Source: Eutypa lata (lineage: Eukaryota; Ascomycota; Sordariomycetes; Xylariales; Diatrypaceae). Taken from it: a DNA stretch of 64,000 bases. Both the position numbers and the translations under genes were made by a program. The notes beneath the pieces are model-generated. The model was not told where the DNA came from and did no database searches. It saw only the letters and a list, made by a program, of their open reading frames with translations. Below, one piece after another: positions 11,192 to 23,703 of this stretch (position 1 is its first letter; each line of letters opens with the position of its first letter). The stretch covers positions 4,459,001 to 4,523,000 of the forward strand of contig JAKULF010000006.1 in NCBI GenBank assembly GCA_022661535.1, read 5' to 3'.

Positions 11192-12748
11192 TTTGTCGTT
11201 GACTTGCTAGTGGTAATAACCTACCGGGGGCGTTTAGTCTCGACTTTCCTCTTTCTTGTGTTTCTTCACTCACTAGGAACGGTTGGTGAATTGCTTAGGT
11301 AATGGGTATACAGCATGCGATGGAAGCCGGAATCTCGTATCTTGCTTTTGATGAACCCGCTGTTATTTGGTTTGCCTCGGTGATGGTGTTAACAGTAGGC
11401 TAGAGTTATGAAGAGGATTGTGTAGATTATTTTGTTCTGTGAGTGTGAGTGTGAGTGTGAGTGTGTCTGTCTGTTCCTCGCTCTGGAATCGAGAAAGAAG
11501 CGCCGTATTTGTATGAATTATTGTCCCTCGATATGGCTAAGAAACATAGGTTGTAGTAGGACAGTTTGACATGGTTGAGTCATGCCAAATGACACCTCTC
11601 ATTTTCGGATGTTCAAACCGATGCTGTAATGTCTTCCGGTGGAATTTTAAGAGTGATGATATGGAAGTTGAGATCACCAGGTCGTGACCGGTGTGTATAT
11701 CAAACGTAGAAATATTGGCTGGTAGATTTTCTAGTGCAGTTCAAAAACAGGGTTAGAATTGTCAGTGCGGTTCAAAAATAGGACTCAAGTAATACGGACC
11801 TGCTTGTCACTTCTATTTGATTTACGAGGTAAGCTCGTGGTAGGAGGCAGACGCAACCAGTCATACCGAAATACCAGGAACCCGAGGGCGAAAAATGTTG
11901 TCTGGATTGTTGGCTTCGATTCAAGAATGTAACTTTTCGCTATAAAGTTACACACTTGCTACCTAGATCTGGGTGATTGATTCAATGAACCGATGACTTT
12001 ACCCGAATAAGATACATTGTGAAATAAAGCCTTTGTAACCTTGCAGTTATGAATTCTACATTCCTCTCCCACGGCTATCATGGGCAAACAATAGTTTCTT
12101 CACTACAACCCCATGATAACAATAGACAGGGGTGTCCTTAAAACACAGCTCATAGAATTCTAGTGCACCTTATCCCAACTCCGAAAGCCCGTAATCATAG
12201 CCTTTACCGGTAATTTGAAGGACCCTACTCCGACCTCGAAGACTCTCGTCTCACCGAGAGGGGCCATATCACTGCGTGGCATATTGACATGAATGCAATG
12301 GTCGTCTCGCATGCGTAAGTATGTTTGTAGTTTCCTTTCAATCTTCTAGAACATTATACGTTCCAAAGCTTGGCTATAGTAGTAGCACAAATACGTACCA
12401 TGCCCATGAAGAGGATAACATGGTATGGGCAATCTTTACCCGCAACTCCTCGTAGTGCCTTTGCCCGGTGACACTGTTTTTGGTGGAAATAATCCCAACA
12501 CATACCGCAAGGAAGCATATCAGGTTCCCGTTGCATACCATGACGTTTACAATATTATTCCAACCTGTCGCCTATATCCGTAACGCCATTCCCGTTGCCG
12601 CCCCGGATAACCATCCATTCCCATGATCCAATGACAAAACACCACGCTATAACTCCATCCAAACATTCAACCATCCAGCCAGCCGGCTGGTCCAATCGAT
12701 TTTCCTTAAACACAAAGCACAAGTACGTACTTATCAGCACCCACTCGC
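11192..12748. other. Intergenic with short repeats
   Basis: No supported gene. It contains a (GTGAGT)n-type microsatellite at about 11438-11470 and an imperfect two-copy repeat around 11735-11795 (two cagt-g-c-ggttcaaaaa segments). Open frames at 12354-12752 on the minus strand have no recognisable domain. Confidence 0.4.
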
Positions 12749-13207
12749 TCATTTCGTTGTTGTAGCACTAGTAGTAGATAGTTGCTGTGAATCGTACGCC
12801 TTGACAGCGGCCTCTAGGGAATCAAGGCTAGAGCGATCTCCATACGCATCCATCATAGCCTCGGACCTGCGATGCTTCTCCATCTCGTGCATGGACCGGG
12901 CATGCTGCTCCTCCCGCTCGATCTGGTGCTCCTTATACTTCTTTATGCCGTAGCCTACACCGACGGCGGCGACGGCGGCAACCGCACTGATGATGAGGGT
13001 CAGTAAGCCAGGTCTTCACTAATATAGTTATAGCTAATTTTAGATTTTTATTGTTCTCTATTTTCTTTATATATATATTTAAAAAAGGAAAAGAAAACCC
13101 AGCACTCACAGTCTCTTCTCGATCCGACCAGACTTGTGTAGAGTAGGGAGATAAGTCGGGTGGACTTGCGATGTGGAGTAGAATGGCTTAGTTGCGTGCG
13201 GCGTCAT
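12749..13207 (-). CDS. Small conserved-looking single-TM protein
   Basis: Two exons (13207-13110, 13013-12749), 120 aa, with a 96-nt AT-rich intron starting GTGAGT. The first exon encodes a Ser/Thr/Pro-rich N-terminus (MTPHATKPFYST...) ending in basic KSGRIEKRL. The second begins with a hydrophobic Ala/Val segment (about residues 36-54) followed by charged GIKKYKEHQIEREEQ, a likely short amphipathic or coiled helix. The layout, N-terminus plus a single TM plus a charged tail, resembles small mitochondrial or ER membrane proteins of fungi. An upstream in-frame GTG/ATG extension exists but looks like 5' UTR. The function is unknown to me. Confidence 0.62.
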
Positions 13208-15747
13208 CGTTGCCGAGGTTGGACAAGATTGGTGTAACGAAGTAGACGTTTGAAGTTTAGGTAGGATTAGGTAAGCTTGTAGTTGAAGTTGAGCGCGCCG
13301 AGCTCTAAGTATAAGGCAAGGGGGGACATTCGCTTCCTGCACCAACTATATCATGCTAGAGTGGATTTTTGAACAACTTCAAAGATAGGACAGTGAATAA
13401 AATAAAAGGATCAACCCAAGAAGAAGAAAGAGAAGAAGATCGGGGTGAAACTAGATTTTAAATCATTTGGTTAGGGTACGGTAGGTAGGTAGGGTCTGGT
13501 TCCCTATAAATCCCGGCAATACCTTCTGCAAGTAGCTTTTTGCCTCTGAGCCGAACAATGTGGGGTCTGGGGCTATGATATCGTGGGGACAAATTTCATT
13601 TCCGGGGGAGACTGGGCCCATTTGAGCTGTGGTGCTGGGCAGGTCCTGGTCTGACGTCGTGTGATCGTGGGGTCGCATCTCTACGTATTGAATTACTTAG
13701 ATGCATAGCTAAAAGTTGACCGGTCTAGCCCGAGGGGTATGATTTGGAAGGGGAGGGAGGGACAAGGATGGGATGATGGTGGATGGTTGACGAGCGATGG
13801 CTGATGGCTGCATCTTACGATGAGATGATTGGAGCCCGCCGAGACCTTGATTAGATCTTGGAGCAATCATATCCCAAATCTTCAAGATCGACTTCGTGCA
13901 GAGTTGCATTTGATGGTTTTAATCACTCACTCACTCACTCACTCATTCATCCATACATCGGCTCTTACATTTACTTACTTTCTCTTTACGCAGCATGGAT
14001 TGACAATTGTTTCGTCTAGGTAGGTAGGTATACCCGCTTTCTCGCCTTTTCAGGCCCTCTTAAGCTGCTTCAGTCTGTAACGATGCACTGGCGCTGGCTT
14101 CTGATAGCGTCGGACTCATGACATTGGTGTGATACGGAAACTCCATTATGGATGCTATATACAGATAGGTCAAGAGAATTGAAACACAATAAAAGATGGG
14201 ACTAAACAACTGAAAAATCGATCAAACATCTCAGTAACTATGATTTACGAGATATAATTATAGGTTGCGGACGCGACTCTACTATGAAACCGAGGCTGTC
14301 GTGGGGATGTACATCAAACTAAGAGCCGACTTTGGAAGTGGGGTTAGAATTCACCTCATATACCATATATAATCCCTATCATATAGTTAGGTACTCACGC
14401 ATCCTGAACGTCGTCGTAAGGATACTCCTAATATATGCTACATCTGCAATATGTGCGCAAATGAATCGGGAAAGATCACCTCTCGAACCTACATAGACAC
14501 GCGCACCGAAGACCGTCATCATACATACCCGCTAGAGATACCCTGGATATGAGATATTGCTCTGAACCTGCCATGACAGGGACTTCCAGGTTGTCTTCCT
14601 ACCTAGTTAGATCATATGGAAGTGTGAGAGAGTAAGGCTGCTACTCGCGCTTGGCGGACATAAACCTATTCGTGGGGCCACTTCGTTCATTAGAGAGAAG
14701 ACGGCAATTGAGCTACATACTTACTCGCCTAGGAAAGACTGACTGCATGAACCTCCATTACCCCCCTTTTGAGAACCCAACTACGTACTTACCTACGTAC
14801 TTACCTACCTACATATGCAGTGCTGAAATACAGGTTAGTGAGCTTCGGTCAACTCAGGTAACAGTGAGCGCTACTACACCGGCGGGAAGAACGTCTGCTT
14901 CTACACACTAGGATTCGCGATCTATCAAGCTACCTTGACTGCTTGAGTTAGGCATACTATCTACGAGTCTAGCTTTGGCCCTCACGCCAATAAACAAATT
15001 GTAGAGAGAATGGTTTGTTTAGACCCGCCTGTCAAGCAGCGTCTACGCTAGGATGGGTCTATAAACCAGAATGCTGACCCTCCCCCCTAAAGGTAAAGAC
15101 GGAGTAATAAGTGGGAGAGGGGCCTATTACAAGTTGTTAGTATCTGATCCATTCCTCTCAATCCTCCATACAGAGGTACATAGCGTGTAAGAACGAATCT
15201 TCACAATATGACAAGGCTGGTTGCTTGACGCTTAGCCCGAAAGGAAAGACGACGACGGACGTCCAGTTCTGACATGATCGTTTTGCATTTATCGTGTTGG
15301 TTAAATTATACCTTTCTTCCTTCCAAAGATACCTAAATCTTTGGACATGACATCTAGCTTGAATTTTTTTCTCTTTCTTTTCCTCTTCACCCCGTGCTGT
15401 GCTGCCCGTTTGTCTGTCTGTCACTACCTACCTACCTACGTAGCTAGCCATGATCTTTTTCCGTCTCCAACCTTGCCTACCCTCCCTAACCCCCTTCTAG
15501 TTATTCCTCCCCCATTTTTTGAACAGGAACATACATCTCTCATTCCATGCATGCATGTATGCATTTCGCTCTCATCAGCGAGATACTACATAGTGACTCG
15601 TTCCCCCCAACCTTGGGAGTAGGCTATGCTACGCAAGCACCACCTATCTACTCTCCTCTTTCTCCTCTTACGTCTCGGAATCGATGGACATGGGTAGGTT
15701 TGATGCAGTTAGTTACCACAGCACTATTTCATCCCAAGAGCTCCCAA
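13208..15747. other. Long intergenic region with microsatellites
   Basis: About 2.5 kb with no supported gene. It has an (ACTC)n microsatellite at about 13923-13946 and several GTAGGTAGG/CTACCTACC tracts (about 13481, 14020, 14785, 15425). Short frames here lack domains. Confidence 0.4.
13923..13946. repeat. (ACTC)n microsatellite
   Basis: About six tandem copies of a tetranucleotide in intergenic DNA. Confidence 0.85.
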
Positions 15748-18700
15748 TCAAGCAGCGGCAGTACCGATTTTGTTGAGGCCCTTGAGAGAACCAAGGCTCA
15801 GGGCCAGGCCCTGAGACCTGCTTCTTATGCGGACGAAGCCCGTGATTGGTCCATCCTCGCCTTCCTTCTCGATGCTCAGGTTGGCTAGGGCATCCTCGCC
15901 TGTAGACGTTGAAAAAATGCATTAGCTATTAGTCCCCCTACGATCTGATTTTACGGAAAAACAAGAGATAAAACTTACCGAATACACTCTTAGCGTAGAG
16001 ATTCGCGCTCAGGAACTGGCAGTCTCCCTTCATGCTGGCCTCGGGGGTTAAGCAGTTCATGTTGGTGCAAGCCATGAGCTGCTCGAGGAAGTCCCTCAGG
16101 GTCTTGGCCTTGCTGTTGATGTTGACCTTGTTCTCCCACTCGAACTCGGTCCACATGGTGCGGAACTGGGTCTCGGTGCAGGTGGCCGGCTGGATGTAGT
16201 CCATGATGTCGACGTGCAGATCGTTGAGGATAACGACGTTGGTATCGGTACTGTGAGCGCCATCGTACACGACGTTGCCGAAGATGACGCCCGTGTCTGT
16301 TGATGACACCTTGATGGTGCACTGCACGTTGTGGAAGTCGTGTGGACCGAGGTTCTGCGTCGTTGGCCGCTCGACGACTTTGAGGTCGCCGAGGGTCGCG
16401 AACTCAACTGACAGGTTCTGCAGCGTCTCGGTTGTCTGGTTGACCAGGAGAACATCAAGCACGATGTCAAACTGGTGGACCTTGACGTAGGCCTCGGCAT
16501 ACACGGGATCGGAGAAACCAGTGAGCTGTACCACCCGGCTGAGTTTAGAGGATAGGTCTTCCGCGGTAGCTTCTCCCCCAGTAGCCTTCTCAAGGTCGAG
16601 TTCGATCTCGTCGGCGCCGTCGGTGGCGTTCTTCTTGGATAGTTGCCGGATCTGAACAACATCGTCGACTTGAATCGCTGTCTTGGCCTTCTCGTAGGCC
16701 TCCTTAGCAGCACGCTTCTTCTCCTCGACCTGGACCATAGCACGGAAAGCCTTGCGCGTGTCGTCAAGGAAGACACCCTCCAACTCTTTCCTCTGGGAGA
16801 ACTCGGCGAGCGATCGGATGCAAGACATGATTCGGTCTACGGAATCCTCGTCGATGGGTGCCTTGACGAAGTGTGACTGGCCAACACGGATGATGGAGAT
16901 CATGATCAACATGGCCTCAGCCTTGAGAGCATTGGTTCGGGCCGTGTCCGACGAGATCTCAGCGTGTCGCATGACAAGCTTGGTCAGAGCAGCAGAAAGA
17001 ACCGTGGCGAGGTAATAATCTCCATCCAAGATGAGCTGACGCAAGGGAGGCTTCTGAGCAGCCTTGACGGCTTCGAGCTTAGCGGCAGCCGCAGAGTTAC
17101 TGGTAAGAGCCGTCTCGGTTGCGTACGTGCCATCGGCAAGGACCTTTCTCGAGCCGGAAGGTGCGGCTGGTTTTGAGTGGCCATTAACCTGCTCTAGGGG
17201 CTTCTCCTCACTATCCCCGTGGCTCTCTAATAGTCGCTGTTCCGAGGCAAGGATAGGGATCTCTCCCAGACTTGCGCGTATCCTCTTCCAGGCCTCTCGG
17301 ATATCCCTCTCTTCGAGGGAATATTCGCCAACGATCCATATGATCCCACGGTAGACCTTACCTGCCCTGACCTCATTAAGAGTGGCAACTAAGCGCTCGA
17401 CGATGGACGGTCGTAGCTTGGGGAACTTCTCGACGACTTCCTTGACGAAGTTGATAACGTCGACAGCAGATGAATTACTAAAATCGGCAATGAAGTCCAT
17501 TAGGAGGTCGACAACGCTGGCAGCAACCTCGGAGAATTTGATGGCGCACTGGTGGATCGAGTGAATAAGGAGTTGTCGGTACTCGGTGTTCTTCTCATAC
17601 TCCTGATCTACCGTCTTAGACAGTTCCTTCTTCAGGAGTAGGACGACTTCCTCGACATTCTTGCTTGAGACCATTTCCAGGGCAATGCTTAGAGCTTTCC
17701 GTCGCACATCGATGTCGGTGCTGGTCAAAACACGCAAAATCTCCATGACCAGGTCGTCTAGGATACCTTCGTTCTTCTGGCGCAACTGATCTACCCGGTC
17801 GAGGACGATAAGCTTGACATTGTTATCGGCCTCTTTGATGCTCAGCTCGATGAACTTAGCAGCGGCAGCCTTCACAGCGACAGGGTTACTGGTTAATGCG
17901 GTCAGGGATGAGGCGGCTTCATATACTACGGTGGACGCTCCGGCTTCGAGTAGGTCAAAGATGAGTCTCAGATATTTTGCCTATCGAGGGATTAGAGGCG
18001 AACTTGGGTAGACATGAGATATAGGGGGGATTGGGGATATGCGGTGCCTGCCTACCTTGTTCTGTGAATTTTGTACAGCATCTTTTCGGATGAGCTCAAG
18101 TTCGACCAACTGAAGTAGTTCCTCTGCATTGGGGATGCCCTCAAAGACAGAACTTAAAAAGACCAGGGCCTTTTCGTGGTCAATGCTGGATAGGGCGGCG
18201 AAGGCATTGCGCTTGCAGGTGGCGTCGGACTCAACCTCGAGGAAAGCGGCAATCAACTCGGAAGCGTCTGGAATTAATGAGGGCGAGTGTTGGAAAATAG
18301 AGGCGATAGCATAGACGGCATTCTTTCGCACATAGGCGTGTCTGTGCTCGAGACATGACCGGGCTGAGGAAAGTAGGGGCTCGATAAGTTCGGGTTCCCG
18401 CAGCTTGCAGAGAAAGCGCAATGTGTTTCCACGGATGTACTCGTTAGGGTGCTGGAGGTCATTTCTAATGCCGTTACTGTATTACACACACGATGCCCGT
18501 AGAGTTAGCAATATGAATGAATAGTTGAGACGAGAGAGTGACTGCGGTTCCATTTGTGTGTGGACTCAGACTTACCAGACAAGAATCATTTCCTGCTTCA
18601 ACTTGCCAGTGGAATCCAGCTTAGGGCAGATCTCGTAGTAGAAATAAAGCAGCTTCTTCAGTGATTTGGATTTCGAGGGCATAACAAATCGGATAATGTG

Positions 18701-18880
18701 CATAAGGAGTTGAGGCATTGGGTCGCCATTCAACATGATAGTTAGAATGCGCTTCATGGTATCGACCTTGCTCTCGTCTGTTCCCTTCTCGAGCTGCAGA
18801 CGCAGGTCTGACAGAGAAGGGATGTCGGCAGCATTGTCCTGGTGGACTAAACTATAGGCATTCTCCAAGAAGGTAGACAT
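15748..18880 (-). CDS. SEC26: Coatomer (COPI) beta subunit
   Basis: Beta-COP is a core subunit of the COPI F-subcomplex that coats Golgi-to-ER and intra-Golgi vesicles. Four exons (18880-18576, 18476-18056, 17980-15979, 15899-15748) sum to 959 aa, the normal length. The N-terminal two thirds is an adaptin-like HEAT solenoid, with segments such as [20 protein letters not shown] and a conserved KNAVYAI helix. A Lys/Glu-rich linker follows around residues 440-510. The coatomer beta C-terminal domain comes next, then the appendage platform ending in [15 protein letters not shown]. All introns are near the ends and have standard sites. This is a single-copy essential gene in fungi; assignment is firm. 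Confidence 0.97.
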
Positions 18881-19423
18881 GGTGGACAGTTGCGTCGGCG
18901 GTTCTCGACCGCTTCTCCTTGGTTCAATACCAGACTATAACAATGATTGAAGTTATTCCCTTAATTTAGTTGTAGAGCAATGCGACCATACATCCCAGAA
19001 GGGGGGGAGGAGAATAAGAGGGCGTCTGGTCGAGACGAGGTATGAGAGAGGTGGTGGTGATTGAATGTAATGCAGGTAATCAATCAATCATTCAGTTATC
19101 AAAATGTCCACAACTCCTGTAATGTATGTAGTTACGTGTATGTACAATACAATAGGGAACGTCCAGCTCACAGCCAATTGGTTAGTTAGGTTTAGGTACT
19201 GTAACCTAACTTGTTATAGTGCCAGTTGCCAGCTGCTAGGGATATTGAGCTCACTATCGAAATCTGTCCCTCCTGGCCCTCCTGAAGCTTGGGGCACCAG
19301 CCAGGGCACACACAAGCGTTGGTGGGCAAGCCATAGCTCAGCCTCATGAAGGCTTATCATCGATAACGATAACGATAAGAGAGAGATCAAGTTCTCACCG
19401 CCTTCCCCTTCCCAGCAGCAGGT
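18881..19423. other. SEC26 upstream region
   Basis: The presumed promoter and 5' UTR of SEC26, running up to the target-site duplication of the mobile element. No gene was recognised. Confidence 0.4.
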
Positions 19424-19431
19424 GCCTGGAT

Positions 19432-19884
19432 TACAGTTGCAATTTTCAAAACACACGTTATGTATTATACGTATAATACGGTGTTGACACACGTGTTATG
19501 AATATAACACATAACACCGGAAAGGATTAACTATATTCCATGCCGTACTAGCCCTTTTTGGATAGGTACCTAGGTACAAGCATACAAACCTACATGGACC
19601 TACCTACAGACCTACCTACAGACCTACCTACAGACCTACCTATAGACCTACAAACTTACAAACCGCATAATAACTAAATAAATCACAATTATAATAACTG
19701 TTAATTTAAATAATAAAATATATAAATAATTTATATTGAAAATTTTATATTAATGTAATGCAACATTTGTATAACACCATAACACCGTATAACGCAGCGA
19801 TTAGTATGGGTGTTATCGTATAATACGGGTGGGTCCGTGTTATACGTGTGTTAAGCACCATAACACGTGTTTTGTGCATCCCTA
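19432..19884. mobile_element. Non-autonomous hAT-like element (MITE)
   Basis: A 453-bp segment flanked by perfect 8-bp direct repeats gcctggat (19424-19431 and 19885-19892), the target-duplication length of hAT transposons. The ends are imperfect inverted repeats: the left starts TACAGTTGCA and the reverse complement of the right starts TAGGGATGCA. Both are followed by CAAAACAC and then GTTATG. Subterminal GTTATAC/GTATAAC-type motifs recur on both strands, as is common in hAT ends. The centre is AT-rich with a short CCTACCTACAGA tandem array (about 19590-19650). There is no transposase frame, so it would need a helper elsewhere. Confidence 0.68.
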
Positions 19885-19892
19885 GCCTGGAT

Positions 19893-20144
19893 AGCCTATA
19901 ATTTAGTGGATCTTCCCGAGCTAGAAATAATACATACATGCCTACTTAGATCTGCCCCGCCAAAAGTGACGGACCTACGTACATATGAAGCTCCCGTCAC
20001 GTTCATTAATAAAGGCTGAATTAAACTTGTTTAGCGATTTCATTGTTCTCGACCCTATACCTACAATAAACAAATCAATCAGCTCGAGTCGATCAGACAG
20101 GACGAGACGAGACGACAGAAAAGACAAGCCAAGCCAAGCCAACA
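19893..20144. promoter_or_regulatory. Mago nashi upstream region
   Basis: The 250 bp between the hAT-like element and the Mago nashi ATG, presumably promoter and 5' UTR. Tandem gacgaga/aagcc repeats just upstream of the ATG look like a typical purine-rich fungal leader. Confidence 0.35.
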
Positions 20145-20524
20145 ATGGCGTCCAACAGCGAGCCTTTCTACATACGATACTAGTTGCGTTCTCCTACCTA
20201 CGACAAAGCTAGGTATAGCTTCAATGCTAATTATTTACACCCCCTTCACAGTTCAGGTCACTCCGGTCGGTTTGGACATGAGTTCCTCGGTTCGTCCGCT
20301 CATCTTTCCCTTTTCTTCCTATTGATCCTGGAAGCCCCGGCTAACCAATGGTCCTTGAATGCACAACAGAATTCGATTTCAGAGTAGTAGGCGATGGTCG
20401 GAGTGCCGTCGCACGATACGCCAACAACTCCAACTACCGAAACGACAGCCTGATCCGGAAAGAGAGTATGCGCACCCACCACCCTTTAAGGCCTCCTTGT
20501 ACCCTACCTACCTACCTGCGCGCG

Positions 20525-20573
<49 letters not shown>

Positions 20574-21037
20574 CGATGCATAAGCTAACAATGCGACCCA
20601 AATGGGGGTTAATAACAAACAGTGTGTGTCAGTTCGCTAGTCGTAGACGAGATCAAGCGCATCGTCAAGCAGAGCGAGATCATGAAGGAGGACGATGCCA
20701 AGTGGCCGCAGAAGAACAAGGATGGGCGCCAGGAGCTGGAGATCCGTCTCGGGAACGACCACATATCCTTCGAGGTGAGCACTAGCCAACTAGCCAGCTA
20801 GCAGGGTCTAATACTCTCTCTCACCATTTTTGTTTGTGTGTGGCAGACCACAGCTAATTATCTTGAACTTTCCCCCTTTCCTTCTATACGTAGACCGCTA
20901 AGATCGGCTCCCTCATCGACGTTACGGAATCTGCGGACCCGGAGGGTCTGCGCGTCTTCTACTATCTCGTGCAGGATCTCAAGGCGCTCGTCTTCAGCTT
21001 GACGTCGCTGCACTTCAAGATCAAGCCTATTTCATGA
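20145..21037 (+). CDS. mago: Mago nashi, exon junction complex core protein
   Basis: Mago nashi forms a dimer with Y14 that locks eIF4A3 onto spliced mRNA. Five exons (20145-20182, 20252-20289, 20370-20465, 20623-20774, 20894-21037) give 155 aa, the usual size. Family blocks follow in order: [84 protein letters not shown], and the C-terminal LHFKIKPIS. Donor sites of introns 1 and 2 (GTTGCG, GTTCGT) are weak, yet they rebuild the conserved protein exactly. Intron 3 carries a (CA)n run. Presence of Mago implies that the organism keeps an exon junction complex, in line with its intron-rich genes. Confidence 0.95.
20525..20572. repeat. (CA)n microsatellite in Mago nashi intron 3
   Basis: About 24 uninterrupted CA dinucleotides within the third intron. 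Likely length-polymorphic. Confidence 0.95.
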
Positions 21038-21889
21038 GACGAAAGATTCGTGAGACGGAAAGAATGAACGAATGGATGGATGGACAGATGGATGAACGAA
21101 TAGGTGGACAAATATACGACGAACAGACGCTGTTGCTACCGGGCTTGGAATGACCCACCAGATGAGGATGTTATTATAGACTCATGATGAAGTGGTAATG
21201 GTGGTAGTGGTGTGAAAAGAGAGGAAATGATCATTCAGAGTCATGGTGTCAAAAAGAAACCACCCCCCATCGCTCTACTTCGTAGATGATCCACGAACTG
21301 CCAAAAGAAATATACCCCCTTTTTTCTACTTGCCTGCCTTCTCTGCTTTGCTCGGTTGCTGGACTACGTTATCTCATGTACGTATTAGTTTGTCTCACGC
21401 CGCTTGTCTTGCTTGTCTTGTCTTGTCTTGTCTTGTCTCTCCGCTGTGTCTGTTTGTTGAAGTTAAAAAGTGGTGACTTAGACTTTCATCATCATCATGG
21501 CCCGAGTCTACCTCGAGCTACGCCAGTCTTCTTCGTTTGGAATCGACCTGCTTGCTTGCTTGCTTACTCTGCCCCCTCTCCTCCTTTCTATATAGATCGC
21601 AGCCCCTTCCTTCCTCCCATTGGGTTGCCGCCCAAGTTTCGACTGTTGATATTCGATACCTTCCTTCCCACCGCCGCATCCAAACCCATTTCGTCCTCGT
21701 GCGTTACGTTAGTTCATGACTTTCGTCGCCGCCACCGCCCTCCCCTCCACTCCTACCTCCAAACCACTAATATTATCGTATAGATCATATAGACAAGATA
21801 TTCATTCATACTGGGCCCAATTATATACCCACTAACCCAATCACCCCCCCTAAATCGTCATCATACCACCACCATATCATATCAAAATA
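21038..21889. other. Convergent intergenic region (Mago nashi / GID4)
   Basis: The 3' flanks of two convergent genes. It contains a CTTGT/TCTTG tandem tract near 21405-21440 and pyrimidine-rich DNA. Open frames (21243-21783) show no domain. Confidence 0.45.
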
Positions 21890-23703
21890 TCATCTGAACT
21901 CCATGGCCGCGAAGCAGCCCCTATCCTCTACATGGTGAAGACTTAGTTCCTGAAATCTGTGGGCCTCCTGTTAGCAAGCAGCGCCGGTTGAAGGGGATGA
22001 GAAGGGAGAGCTGCGGTTGGATTGGATTGGATTGGATTGGATTGAAGTGAAGATGAAAGAAAAGAAGAAGAAAAACATACTTCTCGCTCTTAGAGTGAAA
22101 ATAGATACCATCCACCTTGCCCTTTTTCTGATTAAAGCAAATATAATAAAAGCCCTCGAAGCTCGCACCGTTGATGGTGCGCACCCGGTGGTCCGGCACC
22201 AGGAAGTGTTCCTTCCAGCGCATGAAGATGTTCTCGCGCTGGGCCGCGTTGCCCATCATGGGGTGGACCCCAACGTTATTCGTCGTTGTTGTTGTCGTCG
22301 CCGATGGTATGGTACCGGAGCCGGAGCCGGAGCCGGAACCGGAGCTAGATTTGTTGGAGGAGAGGGCGGCCCGCATCGCCGGCCTGTACTGCCGGAACGC
22401 CGTGAACTTGCTCCAATGGTTCATATCGATCTTGTCGTTGGCGCCCCAGCTCGGGTGTTGGGTCAGAAACCCATATTTACTGCCGATGATCTCACCCTCG
22501 AAGTATGTTGTTAACGTCGGGTTGTCCTCCGTCAGACCTATCCCCAGTGTTAGCATACAATATATACATGAAACAAGAAGAAGCTCGAGGTATAGTTATG
22601 TATGTATAGACAGTGCGCGATTACATGTGCATAGGTAGGAGATATTGGAGGGGTTGAAAGTAAGAAAAAGTAAAAAAGGCGATAAATAGAAAGAAAAGAG
22701 GAAAACTGACCTTGTATCTTGAGGTAACCGCACAAGAACGACTCTCGGAAATCCACGTATTTGATTTCGACCTGTACATCGTAGACTTGGCGTTCCGACT
22801 GCTGTGTCCCGTGGAACTTGCTTCCCGGCCGTAGGAATGACGATGATGACGTGGGTAATATCTAAATAAAAGGTACTGTTTGTTAGCTAGCTATCTCCAC
22901 CCTCTACTCAGAGTGTTCTTTGGAATGGTGTATATATATATATCGCAGGAGTGGTGGTCATTGTGCGTGCATTAACAGAACAAACAGAGACAAAACAAAC
23001 ATACCCTGGCATTAGAATACTGGTATCCCATCGACGGCGCATAATTGTCGTCGTCCCAAGACCCGTCCTGCTGCTGCTGCACGAACCCGATCTCGGGTTT
23101 GTGGTTGTGAGACGACATGTCGTAGCTCGGTTGTTGGTGTTGCCTATGCTGCTGTTGTAGCTGTTGAGATGACTGCTGCTGCTGCTGCTCTTGTAACCGC
23201 TGTGGTGCCGACGACACATCTGCATCACCATCGACGACGGCCATGCTCTCTTCCTCAAGTTCCATGGGTTTGTGGTGTATATTATTCTCATCATCGGCCT
23301 CGGTGTCCGCAGTGTCCGTGGTGGAGGCGGGAGTGGCGCCGCTGGTCGACCCGGGACGCGGTGAGGCCGTGTTGGACCGCGACTCCATCGTCGCCGTTGT
23401 CGCATCTTCCTCTTCTTCGGCGGCGGCCATCACGCCCGACGAGGATGAGGTCGGAGCGCTAACGGGTTCGGGGTCGGGAGATGCCGATTCGGCTTGGCGG
23501 TCAACATGCATTTGCATCTGCATCGCCATGTCGTCGTGGTCGTGATCATGACCACGATGACCGTGACTGTGGCCGTCCTGTTCGCTGGGGCGCCAGGATC
23601 GAGGTTCTTCTGGGCATGTCGTTGTCGTTGCTGTCGTCGTCGTCGAGCTGTGAGATCGGGATGGTATTTCAGGAGGCGGATTGTTGTTAGAAGGAGTTGG
23701 CAT
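21890..23703 (-). CDS. gid4: GID4/VID24, substrate receptor of the GID/CTLH ubiquitin ligase
   Basis: In yeast, Gid4/Vid24 recognises N-terminal proline degrons of gluconeogenic enzymes for GID E3-mediated degradation. Four exons (23703-23005, 22861-22711, 22537-22077, 21949-21890) give 456 aa. The Vid24 domain occupies about residues 240-456: FLRPGSKFHGTQQSERQVYDV, then VDFRESFLCGYLKIQG, LTTYFEGEIIG, FMRWKEHFLVPDH and ASFEGFYYICFNQ. The first 235 residues are low complexity: a His/Asp-rich stretch (GHSHGHRGHDHDHDD), poly-Thr, poly-Glu and Gln-rich blocks. A Gly/Ser and Thr-rich insert (about 335-360) interrupts the barrel. The last intron boundary is the least certain. Intron 3 holds a (GATTG)n tract near 22016-22044. 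Confidence 0.93.

Noticed and set aside
16096..16776. 226-codon frame overlapping SEC26 in another frame, rich in Ser/Arg
   Set aside because: A shadow of the GC-biased SEC26 coding exon; it has no domain, and the true frame is clear.
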